Source: Cyclobacteriaceae bacterium
GTDB lineage: Bacteria > Bacteroidota > Bacteroidia > Cytophagales > Cyclobacteriaceae
Reading direction: 5' to 3'
Length of the DNA stretch: 55,830 nucleotides
NCBI GenBank assembly: GCA_019638285.1
Contig: JAHBUB010000021.1
Coordinates: 1 to 55,830, forward strand
The notes beneath the pieces were generated by a model that worked only from the letters and a program-made list of their open reading frames with translations, was not told the origin of the DNA and ran no database searches. The stretch's first letter is position 1. Each line of letters starts with the position of its first letter. The position numbers were made by a program, and so were the translations under genes. Shown here in pieces: positions 20,413 to 30,445 of the stretch.

Positions 20413-22385
20413 TTATCGCTCTTAAAAATTTCAAATTCAACCCTTCGGTTGAGTTGTCTGTCTTTGTCGGTAAGTTCTTTCACAATAGGTTTTGAACTGC
20501 CATATCCGGTAGCCTCTACACGGGAGTTATTAATATTAAATTCTTGGATGAGATATTCTTTAATGGCAACGGCACGATCCTGAGATAACTTAAGATTAGC
20601 ATCCTCATTTCCTGATGAATCGGTATGCCCGGATATGCGAAGACCTAATTTTGGATGATCTATTAAAAAGCCACCTATCTTATTTAGGTCGCTGTGCATA
20701 CTCTCCAGGATGTTTGCTTTTCCATTTTCAAATTCGAGTGACTCAAAAGCAATTTTATTTTCAATGGGGTCCGCTTCACGGTCCATTTGCAGCTCTCCAT
20801 CCAAAAAGAAGAGTTCTTCAATTCTAAAAAAATCATCCCCCTGTATGATCAATAAATAATTTCTTTTGTTAATCAGGTCAAAATTGAAAGTGCCATCTCC
20901 CCTCAGAAATTTTGGGGCTACCTCTACGCCCTCGTCCAGATCGATAATTGAAACAATTCCCTTTAACGGCTCGCCTGTCTCGCTGCTTTTCAAGGATCCC
21001 TTCAGAGCTACGCGTGCCTGTGGTTGTGCACCCATAGGCACAGGGAAAGAATAAAGATCCAAATTGAGGATATCATCTTCTACTGACTTGGCGTAATAAA
21101 GAGATTTCGATTCTGAATCTATTGTAAAGTAATATTCACTTCCAGCTCCATTTATAAGCGGCCCAATGTTTTTAGGTTCTTCCCAGTTTGAGTTTCTGAA
21201 ATAGGATTTATAGATATCAAATTCACCGAAATTAAGTGGGTGTCCATTGGAACTAAAGTAAAGTACGTTGAATTTTTGATGCAAAAATGGACTGACCTCA
21301 CTGTTTCGGGTGTTAATGATAGGGCCTGCATTGATAGCCTGTTGCCAGTTTCCTTTCTTATCTTTTATGCTGTAATAAATGTCTGATAAACCGAATCCTC
21401 CAGCACGGTTAGAGGCAAAGTATAAAGTATCTCCAGTATGGGTGAGACTTGGGTGTGAATCCCAACCTGTACTATTTACAGTGGCTCCAAGGTTGATACT
21501 GGCGCTCCACACGCTGTCGGGTCCTAAAGTGCTTACATAGAGATCACAGTTGCCAAAGGACCCAGGGGCGTTGCACCTGGAAAAGAATAATTGTTTGCCA
21601 TCTGTACTCAGGCATGCCGAGCCTTCGTTGTAACTTGTGTTAATGGTGGTAAATTCTTGAGCTTTCCCCCAGTAGCCTCCAGGCATCATCCGGCTGAAAA
21701 AAAGATCTTCATTAATAATAAGTTCTCCGGCCACATAGTGACGATTGCGTTTAGAGGTGAACAATAAAATATTATCTGCTTTACCAATGGTGGGGCCATA
21801 ATCCTCTCTCAATGAATTGATATCGTCACCCATATTAATTAACACAGATTTCGGAAGCCTTAGGGTATCAATTTCCTTTCTCAAGTCTACCAAATCATAG
21901 TAAAAGTCAAGAGGCACGTAAAACTCTTTTTTGTCTGTTTCTATTGAATCGTATACATGGAGTAATTTGTCCACATTGATCCCTTGCTGATGATGTTTAA
22001 GGATGAGTTTATAAATAAGAATGGCTTCTCCCGGAGGGCCAAAAGATTCTGATAACTTGGCCAGCTTCCAGAGCATTGGAACATTTTTGCTGAAATTTTC
22101 AACGCCAAAATTTCTTACATAATTTTTTAAGGCCAGGTAAAGATCTTCACTGGGGCCTGCATTATCATAGCGCTGAATTTGCAGGAGTGCTTTGGGGTCG
22201 TTATGGAACCTTTCAGAATTGACATTTGGGAAGTCAAATATGTCAGACTGGCTGTAGGTGGTAAGGGAGTCATCCAATGCCACAACACCTGCATTTTTTA
22301 GTTTTTTTGGGTTCTTTTGGGCATTTCCCTCAAAATAAAAAAACAATAGAAGTATGGATAGGACTGTTAATAGGGGCTTTTTCAC
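20409..22385 (-). CDS. OmpA-family protein with PD40/WD40-like beta-propeller
   Basis: A 658-residue exported protein. The start is taken as GTG at 22385, which gives a proper signal peptide (VKKPLLTVLSILLLFFYFEG, then NAQ). The open frame goes on to a TTG at 22487 without any ATG. The order of parts is an N-terminal helical, TPR-like region, PD40 repeats (PSLTHTGDTLYFASNRAGG; SPFLHQKFNVLYFSSNG) and a C-terminal OmpA peptidoglycan-binding domain (LGLRISGHTDSSGNEDANL ... NRRVEFEI). Such proteins tie the outer membrane to the wall; relatives of this layout include the T9SS ring-associated PorE. It is divergent from lon. Confidence 0.9.
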   Translation of the reverse strand: MKKPLLTVLSILLLFFYFEGNAQKNPKKLKNAGVVALDDSLTTYSQSDIFDFPNVNSERFHNDPKALLQIQRYDNAGPSEDLYLALKNYVRNFGVENFSKNVPMLWKLAKLSESFGPPGEAILIYKLILKHHQQGINVDKLLHVYDSIETDKKEFYVPLDFYYDLVDLRKEIDTLRLPKSVLINMGDDINSLREDYGPTIGKADNILLFTSKRNRHYVAGELIINEDLFFSRMMPGGYWGKAQEFTTINTSYNEGSACLSTDGKQLFFSRCNAPGSFGNCDLYVSTLGPDSVWSASINLGATVNSTGWDSHPSLTHTGDTLYFASNRAGGFGLSDIYYSIKDKKGNWQQAINAGPIINTRNSEVSPFLHQKFNVLYFSSNGHPLNFGEFDIYKSYFRNSNWEEPKNIGPLINGAGSEYYFTIDSESKSLYYAKSVEDDILNLDLYSFPVPMGAQPQARVALKGSLKSSETGEPLKGIVSIIDLDEGVEVAPKFLRGDGTFNFDLINKRNYLLIIQGDDFFRIEELFFLDGELQMDREADPIENKIAFESLEFENGKANILESMHSDLNKIGGFLIDHPKLGLRISGHTDSSGNEDANLKLSQDRAVAIKEYLIQEFNINNSRVEATGYGSSKPIVKELTDKDRQLNRRVEFEIFKSDN

Positions 22386-22516
22386 TTGACAGTTCCGTGC
22401 TTTACTTTGGTTGTAAAGCTTAAGTTTAAACAAATTTAGGTCATTAATTGCGCTTTTGGCATTGCTATTGACTGTACATTGCTTCAAATAAAGTTTATTT
22501 ACTTATGGCCATTAAT

Positions 22517-22531
22517 GTGTCAAATTGACAC
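22517..22531. promoter_or_regulatory. Perfect palindrome in the lon promoter region (operator candidate)
   Basis: GTGTCAA-A-TTGACAC, 7-base perfect arms around one base, ends 11 bases before the lon ATG and lies 132 bases upstream of the divergent OmpA/PD40 start. Its position would let a bound dimer block lon transcription or translation initiation. No matching second copy was noticed in the window. Confidence 0.5.
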
Positions 22532-22542
22532 GTTGTATATAT

Positions 22543-25002
22543 ATGTTTAAAACTCTCGAAATAGCACCCATTGTGCAAGACGACTCTGAAGATTTGATAC
22601 AGTTGATCAATCCAGAACAGGAATCTGACCTTAAGCCTGAAGATTTGCCAAAGGAGCTTTCCATACTTCCTATTAAGAATACAGTACTTTTTCCCGGTGT
22701 GGTCATACCCATCACGGTGACCAGGCAAAAATCAATTCGGCTGATCAAAAAGGCCTATCAAGGCAATAGGATTGTGGGCGTAATAGCCCAAAAAACAAAA
22801 AATGCCGAAGAGCCGACAGCCGAAGACCTTTATCAGTTTGGGACTATTGCCAGAATCATAAAGATGTTGGTATTGCCCGATGGTAACACAACCATTATTA
22901 TTCAGGGCAAGAATAGGTTTTCTGTGAAAGAGTTTCTTAGCGAAGACCCTTATCTCACAGCCCATGTTGAATTGCTTTCAGATTCTAAACCTGAAAAAAA
23001 AGCACATGAGCTAAAGGCATTGGTGCAATCGTTGCAGGATGCTGCTTCAAAAATCTTAAGACTCAATCCTGAAATTCCGCAGGAGGCACAAGTGGCATTG
23101 GATAACATCCAAAGCACTTCATTTCTTATTCATTTTTTGTCTTCCAATCTTAATGTGGAGGTGAGTGACAAACAAAAAATTCTCGAAACAAATAGCATTT
23201 TGGATCGAGGTACTTTATTACTCAAATACATGCTGAAGGAAATTCAGATGTTAGAGATAAAATATGAAATTCAAAAGAAAGTACATACCGACATCGATCA
23301 GCAACAACGCGATTATTTTTTGCGTCAGCAAATAAGAGTACTTCAGGATGAATTAGGATTTGACGGTCCTGACAAGGAAGTAGAAAAATTAAGGGCAAAA
23401 GGTAAAGAGAAAAAATGGTCGAAGGAGGTAGAGGGACACTTCAATAAGGAGTTGGAAAAACTTCAGCGTATTAATCCACAGGCTGCAGAGTTTCCAGTGG
23501 CCATGAATTACATTGAATTCTTACTTGATCTACCCTGGGGGGACTACACCCATGATGACTTTGATTTAAAACGCGCCAAGCGAATTTTGGATAAAGATCA
23601 TTACGGACTCACTAAGGTGAAGAATAGGATATTGGAATACCTTGCTGTATTGAAGTTAAAGCAAGACATGAAAGGCCCTATTCTTTGTTTACACGGCCCT
23701 CCTGGTGTTGGTAAAACCTCCCTGGGTAAATCCATTGCCAAGTCATTACAGAGAAACTATGTAAGGATGTCACTGGGTGGTGTTCACGATGAAGCCGAGA
23801 TACGCGGGCATCGGAAGACCTATGTGGGTGCTATGCCTGGTAAAATTGTGCAAAATATTAAAAAGGCGAAATCCTCCAATCCTGTTTTTATACTGGATGA
23901 GATTGACAAAGTGCGTTCTGATTTTCGGGGAGACCCATCTTCGGCATTGCTGGAGGTTCTTGATCCTGAGCAAAACAATTCATTTTCAGACAACTATCTG
24001 GAGGTAGAATACGATTTGTCGAAGGTTTTATTTGTGGCCACTGCAAACTCACTGGAGACCATACATCCCGCTTTGCGCGACCGCATGGAGGTAATAGATC
24101 TTACAGGTTATACTGTGGAGGAGAAGGAGCAGATAGCAAAGAGACATTTGGTACCCAAGCAATTGGATGAGCATGGGCTTAAGTCAGGAAAGATAAAATT
24201 TGAAAGTGATGCCATCAAAAAAATAATTGAATCCTACACCCGTGAATCAGGCGTAAGGAGTTTGGAAAGAAAGATTGGATCTGTAGTACGCAATGTGGCT
24301 AAATCGGTAGCCATGGAAGAAGAAGTGCCAAAAACGATTACTTCTTCTTTTGTAGTGAAGGTGCTCGGAGCCGAAATTTTTGATGAAGAATTATATCAGG
24401 ATAATAAAACGGCAGGTGTGGTAACGGGCCTTGCCTGGACACAGGTGGGCGGTGATATTTTGTTTGTAGAATCAAGTTTGAGCCGTGGCAAGGGTGTGCT
24501 TACACTTTCTGGTCAGTTGGGTGATGTGATGAAGGAATCGGCAGTAGCGGCATTGTCTTACCTAAAGTCAAAGGCAGCTGAATTGGAGATTGATCACCGT
24601 GCCTTTCAACAATATGATTTACATGTGCACGTTCCGGCAGGTGCGATACCCAAGGATGGTCCTTCCGCAGGAATTACTATGTTGACTTCATTGGCATCCA
24701 GCTTTACACAACGTAAGGTCAAAGCTAATTTGGCGATGACAGGAGAGATCACTTTGCGCGGAAAAGTTTTACCGGTAGGAGGAATTAAAGAAAAAATTCT
24801 GGCTGCGAAGCGAAGCGGTATCAAAGAAATCATCCTGAGCAAAAAAAATAAGCGCGATATTGATGAAATCGAAAAACACTATATCCGTGGATTGAAATTT
24901 CACTTTGTAGATAGGGTTGAAGAGGTGCTAAAAATTGCATTGCTTAAAGAAAAAGTGTCAAAGCCGTTACAATTCGAATTCACTGAAAACAAGACGAACT
25001 AA
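22543..25002 (+). CDS. lon: ATP-dependent protease Lon
   Basis: An 819-residue LonA-type protease that degrades misfolded and regulatory proteins in the cytosol. The N-terminal substrate-binding domain is at about 35-250 ([18 protein letters not shown]). The AAA+ domain has Walker [14 protein letters not shown] and Walker [12 protein letters not shown]. The protease domain has Ser708 in [10 protein letters not shown] and Lys751, the second Lys of GGIKEK, as the Ser-Lys dyad. The start is ATG at 22543; the longer frame begins with TTG inside an upstream palindrome. It is followed by porQ and hslU on the same strand. Confidence 0.98.
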   Translation: MFKTLEIAPIVQDDSEDLIQLINPEQESDLKPEDLPKELSILPIKNTVLFPGVVIPITVTRQKSIRLIKKAYQGNRIVGVIAQKTKNAEEPTAEDLYQFGTIARIIKMLVLPDGNTTIIIQGKNRFSVKEFLSEDPYLTAHVELLSDSKPEKKAHELKALVQSLQDAASKILRLNPEIPQEAQVALDNIQSTSFLIHFLSSNLNVEVSDKQKILETNSILDRGTLLLKYMLKEIQMLEIKYEIQKKVHTDIDQQQRDYFLRQQIRVLQDELGFDGPDKEVEKLRAKGKEKKWSKEVEGHFNKELEKLQRINPQAAEFPVAMNYIEFLLDLPWGDYTHDDFDLKRAKRILDKDHYGLTKVKNRILEYLAVLKLKQDMKGPILCLHGPPGVGKTSLGKSIAKSLQRNYVRMSLGGVHDEAEIRGHRKTYVGAMPGKIVQNIKKAKSSNPVFILDEIDKVRSDFRGDPSSALLEVLDPEQNNSFSDNYLEVEYDLSKVLFVATANSLETIHPALRDRMEVIDLTGYTVEEKEQIAKRHLVPKQLDEHGLKSGKIKFESDAIKKIIESYTRESGVRSLERKIGSVVRNVAKSVAMEEEVPKTITSSFVVKVLGAEIFDEELYQDNKTAGVVTGLAWTQVGGDILFVESSLSRGKGVLTLSGQLGDVMKESAVAALSYLKSKAAELEIDHRAFQQYDLHVHVPAGAIPKDGPSAGITMLTSLASSFTQRKVKANLAMTGEITLRGKVLPVGGIKEKILAAKRSGIKEIILSKKNKRDIDEIEKHYIRGLKFHFVDRVEEVLKIALLKEKVSKPLQFEFTENKTN

Positions 25003-25039
25003 GGGATCAAATGCCCGTACTTTATTAACTTGCTTGTGA

Positions 25040-26077
25040 ATGAAGTGGGGCTCCTTTTTTCTTTACAAGAGACTATATACAAAATGCGTATTGGCAATAA
25101 TTGGGCTTACGCTTTTAGCAGTATCTCTTGAAGCCCAATCTATTTCCAAATCCTTTGTTTCGTTAGAATTGCCTTCCAATGCTGCTGTATCTGGATTGGG
25201 AGGCATCAATGTTTCAAACGAAGATTATAGTGTTGATTTTTTTCAAAACAACCCTGCTCTTTCTTCGGATACTTTAAATGGATGGGCTTCAGCTAATTAT
25301 TTATTCTATTTCGCAGGAACAGGGTTGTCAAGTTTTACGTATCAACATGATTTCAAAAATATTGGGCCGTTGAGTTTTGGGGTAAATCATTTGAGTTTGG
25401 GAAGTATTGATGGGTATGATATTATTGGAACCCCTACTGGAACATTTAACTCTGGAGAGACAACACTTACAGTAGGTAAGTCACATCAAACAAACCACTT
25501 TCGCTTTGGAGTTAATATTAAAGGACTGTTTTCCAATTTGGCGGGATACCGGGCCAATGCATTACTAGTGGACTTGGGGGGGGCATTTATACATCCCATA
25601 AAAGATTTTAGCGTAGGGTTGGTAATAAAAAATGCTGGAATTGTACTTGATGAATACAGTCCCACAAGTACTTCACAGTTGCCATTTGATATACAGGCAG
25701 GTATTACCTACAAGCCTGAACATATGCCGATAAGGTTTTCTGGTACAGTTTACCGGCTGATTGATTATAAATTACCCTATGAACCCTCGGGCAATGATGC
25801 GGATCAGGTGAGTACATTGGATAAGGTAATGAGTCATCTTACATTTGGAACGGAACTTTTAATTCATAAGAATGTGGATATCCTTTTTGGTTACAATTTT
25901 CTTAAACACAAAGAGTTGAAGATGGAAACGATTGGTGGCGGCTCAGGAGTTTCAGTAGGAGCAGTAGCTAGGTTAAAACAACTGAGTTTTATATTTAGTC
26001 GTGCGGGGTACGTAACCGGAGGCGCTTATCAATTTTCATTAAGCATGAATACAAATAAAATTTTAAACAGAATATAG
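25040..26077 (+). CDS. porQ: Type IX secretion system protein PorQ-like
   Basis: A 345-residue outer-membrane beta-barrel of the PorQ family. A long signal peptide (residues about 1-33, ending SLEAQ) is followed by the family opening LPSNAAVSGLGGINVSNED, then NNPALSSDTLNGWASANY and alternating beta strands rich in Gly and aromatics. In Porphyromonas, PorQ belongs to the PorU-PorV-PorQ-PorZ complex that attaches T9SS cargo to the surface, so its presence implies a T9SS elsewhere in this genome. hslU follows after 3 bases, so the two are probably cotranscribed. No other T9SS core gene is in the window. Confidence 0.85.
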   Translation: MKWGSFFLYKRLYTKCVLAIIGLTLLAVSLEAQSISKSFVSLELPSNAAVSGLGGINVSNEDYSVDFFQNNPALSSDTLNGWASANYLFYFAGTGLSSFTYQHDFKNIGPLSFGVNHLSLGSIDGYDIIGTPTGTFNSGETTLTVGKSHQTNHFRFGVNIKGLFSNLAGYRANALLVDLGGAFIHPIKDFSVGLVIKNAGIVLDEYSPTSTSQLPFDIQAGITYKPEHMPIRFSGTVYRLIDYKLPYEPSGNDADQVSTLDKVMSHLTFGTELLIHKNVDILFGYNFLKHKELKMETIGGGSGVSVGAVARLKQLSFIFSRAGYVTGGAYQFSLSMNTNKILNRI

Positions 26078-26080
26078 TTT

Positions 26081-27478
26081 ATGATGGACTCAAAATATTT
26101 AACGCCACGTCAGATTGTTGAGGAGTTGGATAAATACATTATCGGACAAGATGATGCGAAAAGGAATGTGGCCATTGCTTTGCGCAACCGATGGAGAAGA
26201 ATGAGTATAAAATCCGAAATTCAGTCTGAAATTATTCCTAACAACATACTGATGATTGGAGCAACAGGTGTTGGTAAAACGGAGATTGCCCGCAGATTGG
26301 CAAAGCTAGCCGATGCTCCTTTTGTAAAAGTAGAGGCTTCTAAATTTACGGAAGTAGGATATGTAGGGCGTGATGTGGAAAGTATGGTGCGCGATTTGGT
26401 AGAGCAGGCAGTGAATATGGTGAAGGCACGGAAAAAGGAAGAGGTGAAGGAGAAGGCAGCGTTGATTGTAGATGAGATTATTCTCAACGCATTGATCCCT
26501 CCGTTGAAGAATAGTACAGGCATCAGACCACAACCAGTTAGCAATGATGAAACAGCTGAGATGCCAGCCTCAGATGCAGAGTTGAATGAGCGAACAAGAA
26601 ACCTTTTCAGAGAAAAAATTAAAAATGGAGAGTTAGAAGAGAGGAAGATTGAAATTCAGACTGACCAGAAAAGTGGGCCGGGTGTAGGTATGATTGGCGC
26701 AGGTATGATGGACGAAGCGTCTATGATGAATCTGCAGGATATGATCAGCGGAATGTTGCCAAAGAAAGCAAGGAAGAGAAAGGTCACGGTGGCTGAAGCC
26801 AGAAAACTTTTACTGGAAGAAGAGGCGGCTAAGTTGATCGACATGGATGAGGTGAAAGAAGAGGCAATCCGTGTAGCGGAGAATTCTGGGATTATTTTTA
26901 TAGATGAGATTGATAAAGTAGCCTCTGGTGCTGGTAAGAAAGGTGGCCCGGATGTAAGCAGGGAAGGGGTGCAGCGAGATTTATTACCTATTGTTGAAGG
27001 GAGTACAGTAAACACCAAGCATGGAATAGTAAAGACGGACCACGTACTATTTATTGCGGCTGGGGCATTTCATATGTCGAAACCTTCTGATTTGATTCCT
27101 GAACTGCAAGGTCGTTTTCCTATTAGAGTTGAGTTGGATAATCTTACGAAAGCTGATTTTGTGAGAATATTAAAAGAACCTAAGAATGCTTTGACCAAGC
27201 AGTATACCGCGTTGTTTGATGCTGAGGGTGTATCCATTGAGTTTTCTGAATCCGCATTGGACGCTATTGCTGAGACTGCATTTAATATAAATTCGGAACT
27301 TGAAAACATCGGTGCGAGACGACTGCAAACTGTAATCAGTAAATTGCTTAATGAGTTCTTATTTGATGTTCCTGATAAGATTGGCGCTAATACCAAAATT
27401 TTGATTACCGAAGACATGGTTCATGAAAAATTGGCTGCACTGGTTAAAAATCGTGACTTGAGCGAGTATATTTTATAA
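26081..27478 (+). CDS. hslU: HslU, ATPase subunit of the HslUV protease
   Basis: A 465-residue AAA+ unfoldase of the ClpY type. It opens with LTPRQIVEELDKYIIGQDDAK, has Walker A at GATGVGKTEIARRLA, an I domain in the middle with a Met- and Gly-rich part (about residues 200-230), and Walker B at IIFIDEIDKVA. The C terminus, SEYIL, matches the conserved tail that docks into HslV. hslV is not adjacent, unlike in many bacteria. The tail suggests that HslV is encoded elsewhere. The next gene overlaps the stop as TAATG. A second ATG at 26084 could also be the start. Confidence 0.97.
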   Translation: MMDSKYLTPRQIVEELDKYIIGQDDAKRNVAIALRNRWRRMSIKSEIQSEIIPNNILMIGATGVGKTEIARRLAKLADAPFVKVEASKFTEVGYVGRDVESMVRDLVEQAVNMVKARKKEEVKEKAALIVDEIILNALIPPLKNSTGIRPQPVSNDETAEMPASDAELNERTRNLFREKIKNGELEERKIEIQTDQKSGPGVGMIGAGMMDEASMMNLQDMISGMLPKKARKRKVTVAEARKLLLEEEAAKLIDMDEVKEEAIRVAENSGIIFIDEIDKVASGAGKKGGPDVSREGVQRDLLPIVEGSTVNTKHGIVKTDHVLFIAAGAFHMSKPSDLIPELQGRFPIRVELDNLTKADFVRILKEPKNALTKQYTALFDAEGVSIEFSESALDAIAETAFNINSELENIGARRLQTVISKLLNEFLFDVPDKIGANTKILITEDMVHEKLAALVKNRDLSEYIL

Positions 27479-28506
27479 TGGAACGTGCGGTCCTGGTGGG
27501 AATTTTGTTGGGTTGGTCCAGTGTGGTGTCGGGAGAATCGTTTGAAAGGGATTCACTTAGAAGCAATTATATTCACTCCTATTCAGATTATTTTTTTCTA
27601 GGGCCACTGATAAAAAAAAATAATTTGGATTTTGATATTGTCTCCGCAGATGACTCAAAGAAATCCTATACTTTCAAGCCTAATCATACCGTAAGCCTAG
27701 GTGTCAATATTAATCTGTTTGATGTCAATCTTGGTATAGTACTCGGTATACCCCTGAATGCAGGCAGCGAACAGATTTATGGAAAGAGTGAGGTGAGGGA
27801 CTTGCAGCTTACTGCTATAGGGAGGCAATGGTTTGCTGACATGTATTTACAACAGTATGATGGATTTTACTTGCAGTATCCTGAGCTAATGGTGCCGAGG
27901 GGGCAGCCCTATCCACAGCGAGCGGATTTGGTAACGCGTAATTTTGGTATGTCCTTTACGTACATTTTTAATCACGAAGAATTCTCATTACGGGCTCCTT
28001 ATCTTTTTAGTGAAAGACAAAAAGTAGGGAAAGGGTCTTTTTTATTTAGTTACGTACTGAGTTCTTTTACGATGCAGGCAGACTCAGCGCTGATCCCATC
28101 TTCGCAATGGGGAGCATGGGGTGCAGGGGCTGCGGTAAATGATTTGCGATTTACCTCACTCGGACTTGCTCCAGGTTACAGTTATACATTTGTTATGCAA
28201 AAGTTTTTTTTGAATCTCACGCTGGCTTTAGGACCTGCCCATTATTGGGTGAGATATAAAGAGGAATTGAGTCAGTCACAAAATGATATTCGAATTGATT
28301 TTTATTCGTTGGGTAGAGTAGGTGTGGGATATAATGGAGATCGTTTTTTTAGTGGATTGAGTTTTTCCACTCAATCTAGAAATGTGACCTATCAGCAGAC
28401 AACATTTCAAAATACAATGGGTTCGGTTCGCATAGTGGCAGGATATCGGTTTAAAGAAAAGGGTTTTCTTAAAAAGAAGGCCATTGATTTTATTCCGGTG
28501 CCTTAA
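27478..28506 (+). CDS. Outer-membrane protein, DUF4421-like
   Basis: A 342-residue protein with a weak signal peptide (AVLVGILLGWSSVVSG) and a body of alternating aromatic and small residues, as in an outer-membrane beta-barrel. The stretch YTFKPNHTVSLGVNINLFDVNLG resembles DUF4421 proteins of Bacteroidota; this is recognition by eye. The ATG overlaps the hslU stop by one base (TAATG), so translation may be coupled. It ends with a 4-base overlap with the convergent SixA-like gene. Function unknown. Confidence 0.7.
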   Translation: MERAVLVGILLGWSSVVSGESFERDSLRSNYIHSYSDYFFLGPLIKKNNLDFDIVSADDSKKSYTFKPNHTVSLGVNINLFDVNLGIVLGIPLNAGSEQIYGKSEVRDLQLTAIGRQWFADMYLQQYDGFYLQYPELMVPRGQPYPQRADLVTRNFGMSFTYIFNHEEFSLRAPYLFSERQKVGKGSFLFSYVLSSFTMQADSALIPSSQWGAWGAGAAVNDLRFTSLGLAPGYSYTFVMQKFFLNLTLALGPAHYWVRYKEELSQSQNDIRIDFYSLGRVGVGYNGDRFFSGLSFSTQSRNVTYQQTTFQNTMGSVRIVAGYRFKEKGFLKKKAIDFIPVP

Positions 28507-29006
28507 TTCTTGTCTTTGTTTTTCTTAGGAAAGTCGAAGAACTCCAGTTTGCCACACCCGGGGCTTACTTCACTCCACAATTTAATTTTGAGCTTTCCTG
28601 CAACAATTCCACAAGTGGGAATGTTCATGATGTGTTCAATAAATACTGCGTTGGCGAGGTGGGTAAGACCAGGATTGTGTCCGAATAACATCACTGTTTT
28701 TTGTGTATCGCTCAGCTCGCCTAAGAGAGTGATCAGCTCCTCTTCCTCTGCATGATATATCCTGCGATCAATTTTTATGCGTGCGGTCGCATAGCCGATG
28801 ATGGAAGCAATTTCTTTACAAGTAGTGATTGCTCTATTAGCAGGACTGCTTAGCATAAGGTCGGGGGCCACCCCTCTTTCTCGTAGTCGAATGCCCATGT
28901 GCGTGGCATCGTGTCTTCCGCGTTCGTTAAGGGGACGATCAAAATCACTTAATTCCGGATTGTCCCAATTAGATTTAGAATGCCGAACGAGGTAAAGCAC
29001 CTTCAT
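28503..29006 (-). CDS. SixA-like histidine phosphatase
   Basis: A 167-residue member of the histidine phosphatase superfamily. The catalytic motif LVRHSKSNW has His9 as the phospho-acceptor. A second His is in LFGHNPGL near residue 110, and the Arg pair lies in LNERGRHDA. The short length fits the SixA group, which removes phosphate from phospho-histidine proteins, but the target here is unknown. Cytosolic. A second, lipoprotein member of the superfamily lies at 41074-41589. Confidence 0.92.
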   Translation of the reverse strand: MKVLYLVRHSKSNWDNPELSDFDRPLNERGRHDATHMGIRLRERGVAPDLMLSSPANRAITTCKEIASIIGYATARIKIDRRIYHAEEEELITLLGELSDTQKTVMLFGHNPGLTHLANAVFIEHIMNIPTCGIVAGKLKIKLWSEVSPGCGKLEFFDFPKKNKDKN

Positions 29007-29100
29007 GGATTCGATATAATTTCAGATTAAATGCAAAGCGGAAGCAAAGTACCCTAACACGTGAATATAATGAATTCGAACCCTATCTTTGCTCCTTGTT

Positions 29101-30021
29101 ATGACAAAACGATCCTTTAAAAAAAGAGCTAAGTACAGTCTAATATACTACTTCGTTCGTTTTTTGATTTTTATTTCCAATCTCATGCCACGAAGATTGT
29201 GGCTCTGGTTTTGTGGACTGTTGGGAATGGTGGCCTATTCATTTGCTACAAAAACCCGTGAACTCATCATTCTTCATTTGGGTCTTGCCTATAGCAAAGA
29301 AAAATCACTGAAAGAGATCCTGACTTTAAGCAAAGAGACATTTAAGATGTTGGGCAAAAATGCAGGGGACGTGCTGCGTGCCAGGAATGTAAAAACCATG
29401 GCAGACCTGGATAAATTTTTGGTTACCCATGGTATTGAAAATTTTGAAGCAGCCACCGTGAGAGGCAAAGGGGTGATTTTTCTCACCTGCCATTTGGGTG
29501 CCTTTGATTTGCAGATTACCAACATGGCCTTGCGAGGTTTAAAACCTAATATCATTGGTACACCACTAAAAGACGAGCGCCTTAATGATTTACTATTTAA
29601 TTATAGAAATGCTTACGGTGCGGTAGCAGTGGAACGTGGTAAAGAAACATTGCGATTGATCAAAGCTTTAAAGACTGCCGGATCCATTGCGATACTTATT
29701 GATCAGGATACGAAAGTAAAAAGCAGGTTTGTGGATTTTTTTGGTATGAAAGCGGCTACACCTGTAGGTGCTACTATTCTGGCTATGAAGACGGGAGCGG
29801 CAGTGGTGCCAACTTATATTTATTTGGGTGAGGATAATAAGCAGCATATGCACATCCTTCCGGAAATACCTTTGGTACTTACCGGTGATGAAGAGCAGGA
29901 CATGATTGTAAATACACAGAATTACACAAAATTTATAGAAGAGCAGGTGAGGGCTCATCCTTCGCAGTGGGTATGGATGCACGAACGATGGAAAACACGG
30001 CCCGGAGAGGAGATGGTGTAA
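29101..30021 (+). CDS. Lipid A acyltransferase, LpxL/HtrB family
   Basis: A 306-residue inner-membrane acyltransferase. The N-terminal membrane helix (YFVRFLIFISNLMPRRLWLW) is followed by the LpxL-type catalytic motif H-x4-D at His131-Asp136 (CHLGAFD). The later motifs IAILIDQDT and FFGMKAATPVGA, and the C-terminal HPSQWVWMHERWKTRP, are typical. It should add a secondary acyl chain to lipid A or a related lipid. The start is ATG at 29101; the frame also has a TTG four codons upstream. It is divergent from the SixA-like gene. Confidence 0.92.
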   Translation: MTKRSFKKRAKYSLIYYFVRFLIFISNLMPRRLWLWFCGLLGMVAYSFATKTRELIILHLGLAYSKEKSLKEILTLSKETFKMLGKNAGDVLRARNVKTMADLDKFLVTHGIENFEAATVRGKGVIFLTCHLGAFDLQITNMALRGLKPNIIGTPLKDERLNDLLFNYRNAYGAVAVERGKETLRLIKALKTAGSIAILIDQDTKVKSRFVDFFGMKAATPVGATILAMKTGAAVVPTYIYLGEDNKQHMHILPEIPLVLTGDEEQDMIVNTQNYTKFIEEQVRAHPSQWVWMHERWKTRPGEEMV

Positions 30022-30090
30022 ACCAGGTTTTGTCTTAATGTTGGAATATCCTTTTTATAAAAAAGCGTTCCGCGATCAGTAATTTTGTAG

Positions 30091-30112
30091 GTATGTAACT
30101 TTAGTTACATAC
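30091..30112. promoter_or_regulatory. Perfect palindrome upstream of the rhodanese pair (operator candidate)
   Basis: Arms GTATGTAAC (30091-30099) and GTTACATAC (30104-30112) flank TTTA. The core GTAAC-N4-GTTAC has the 5-4-5 geometry of Crp/Fnr-family sites. It lies 59 bases upstream of the first rhodanese ATG and about 70 bases after the acyltransferase stop. Confidence 0.6.
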
Positions 30113-30171
30113 ATTCCATTCAAATTCCTCGATTTTTGTATTCATAAAGCACTAAATTTAAAACTGATTGA

Positions 30172-30435
30172 ATGAATAACATGAAAAAAGTAGTTGTAGA
30201 TGTAAGGACTCCACAAGAGTTTGCGGGTGGTCATATACCAGAAAGTATCAATATACCAATGCAGGAGGTGATGCAGCGATTGGATGAATTTAAGGGCATG
30301 AATCAGCCTATCCTTTTGTGTTGTGCTTCCGGCAATCGCAGTGGTCAGGTGGCCGCATATTTAAATAGTATTGGAATTCAATGTGAAAATGGGGGTTGTT
30401 GGATGGAGATAAACGCAACTCACTCTACTTATTAA
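30172..30435 (+). CDS. Small rhodanese-like protein (first of two)
   Basis: An 87-residue single rhodanese domain that should carry a persulfide on Cys51 in the active loop CCASGNRSG. The fold begins with VVVDVRTPQEFAGGHIPESINIP, as in small single-domain members. It has no signal peptide. A further ATG at 30181 could also be the start. The C terminus is short (CWMEINATHSTY) after the usual GG motif. The second rhodanese follows after 10 bases, behind the same palindromic operator candidate. Likely role: sulfur transfer or sulfide handling. Confidence 0.93.
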   Translation: MNNMKKVVVDVRTPQEFAGGHIPESINIPMQEVMQRLDEFKGMNQPILLCCASGNRSGQVAAYLNSIGIQCENGGCWMEINATHSTY

Positions 30436-30445
30436 CTATAAAACA

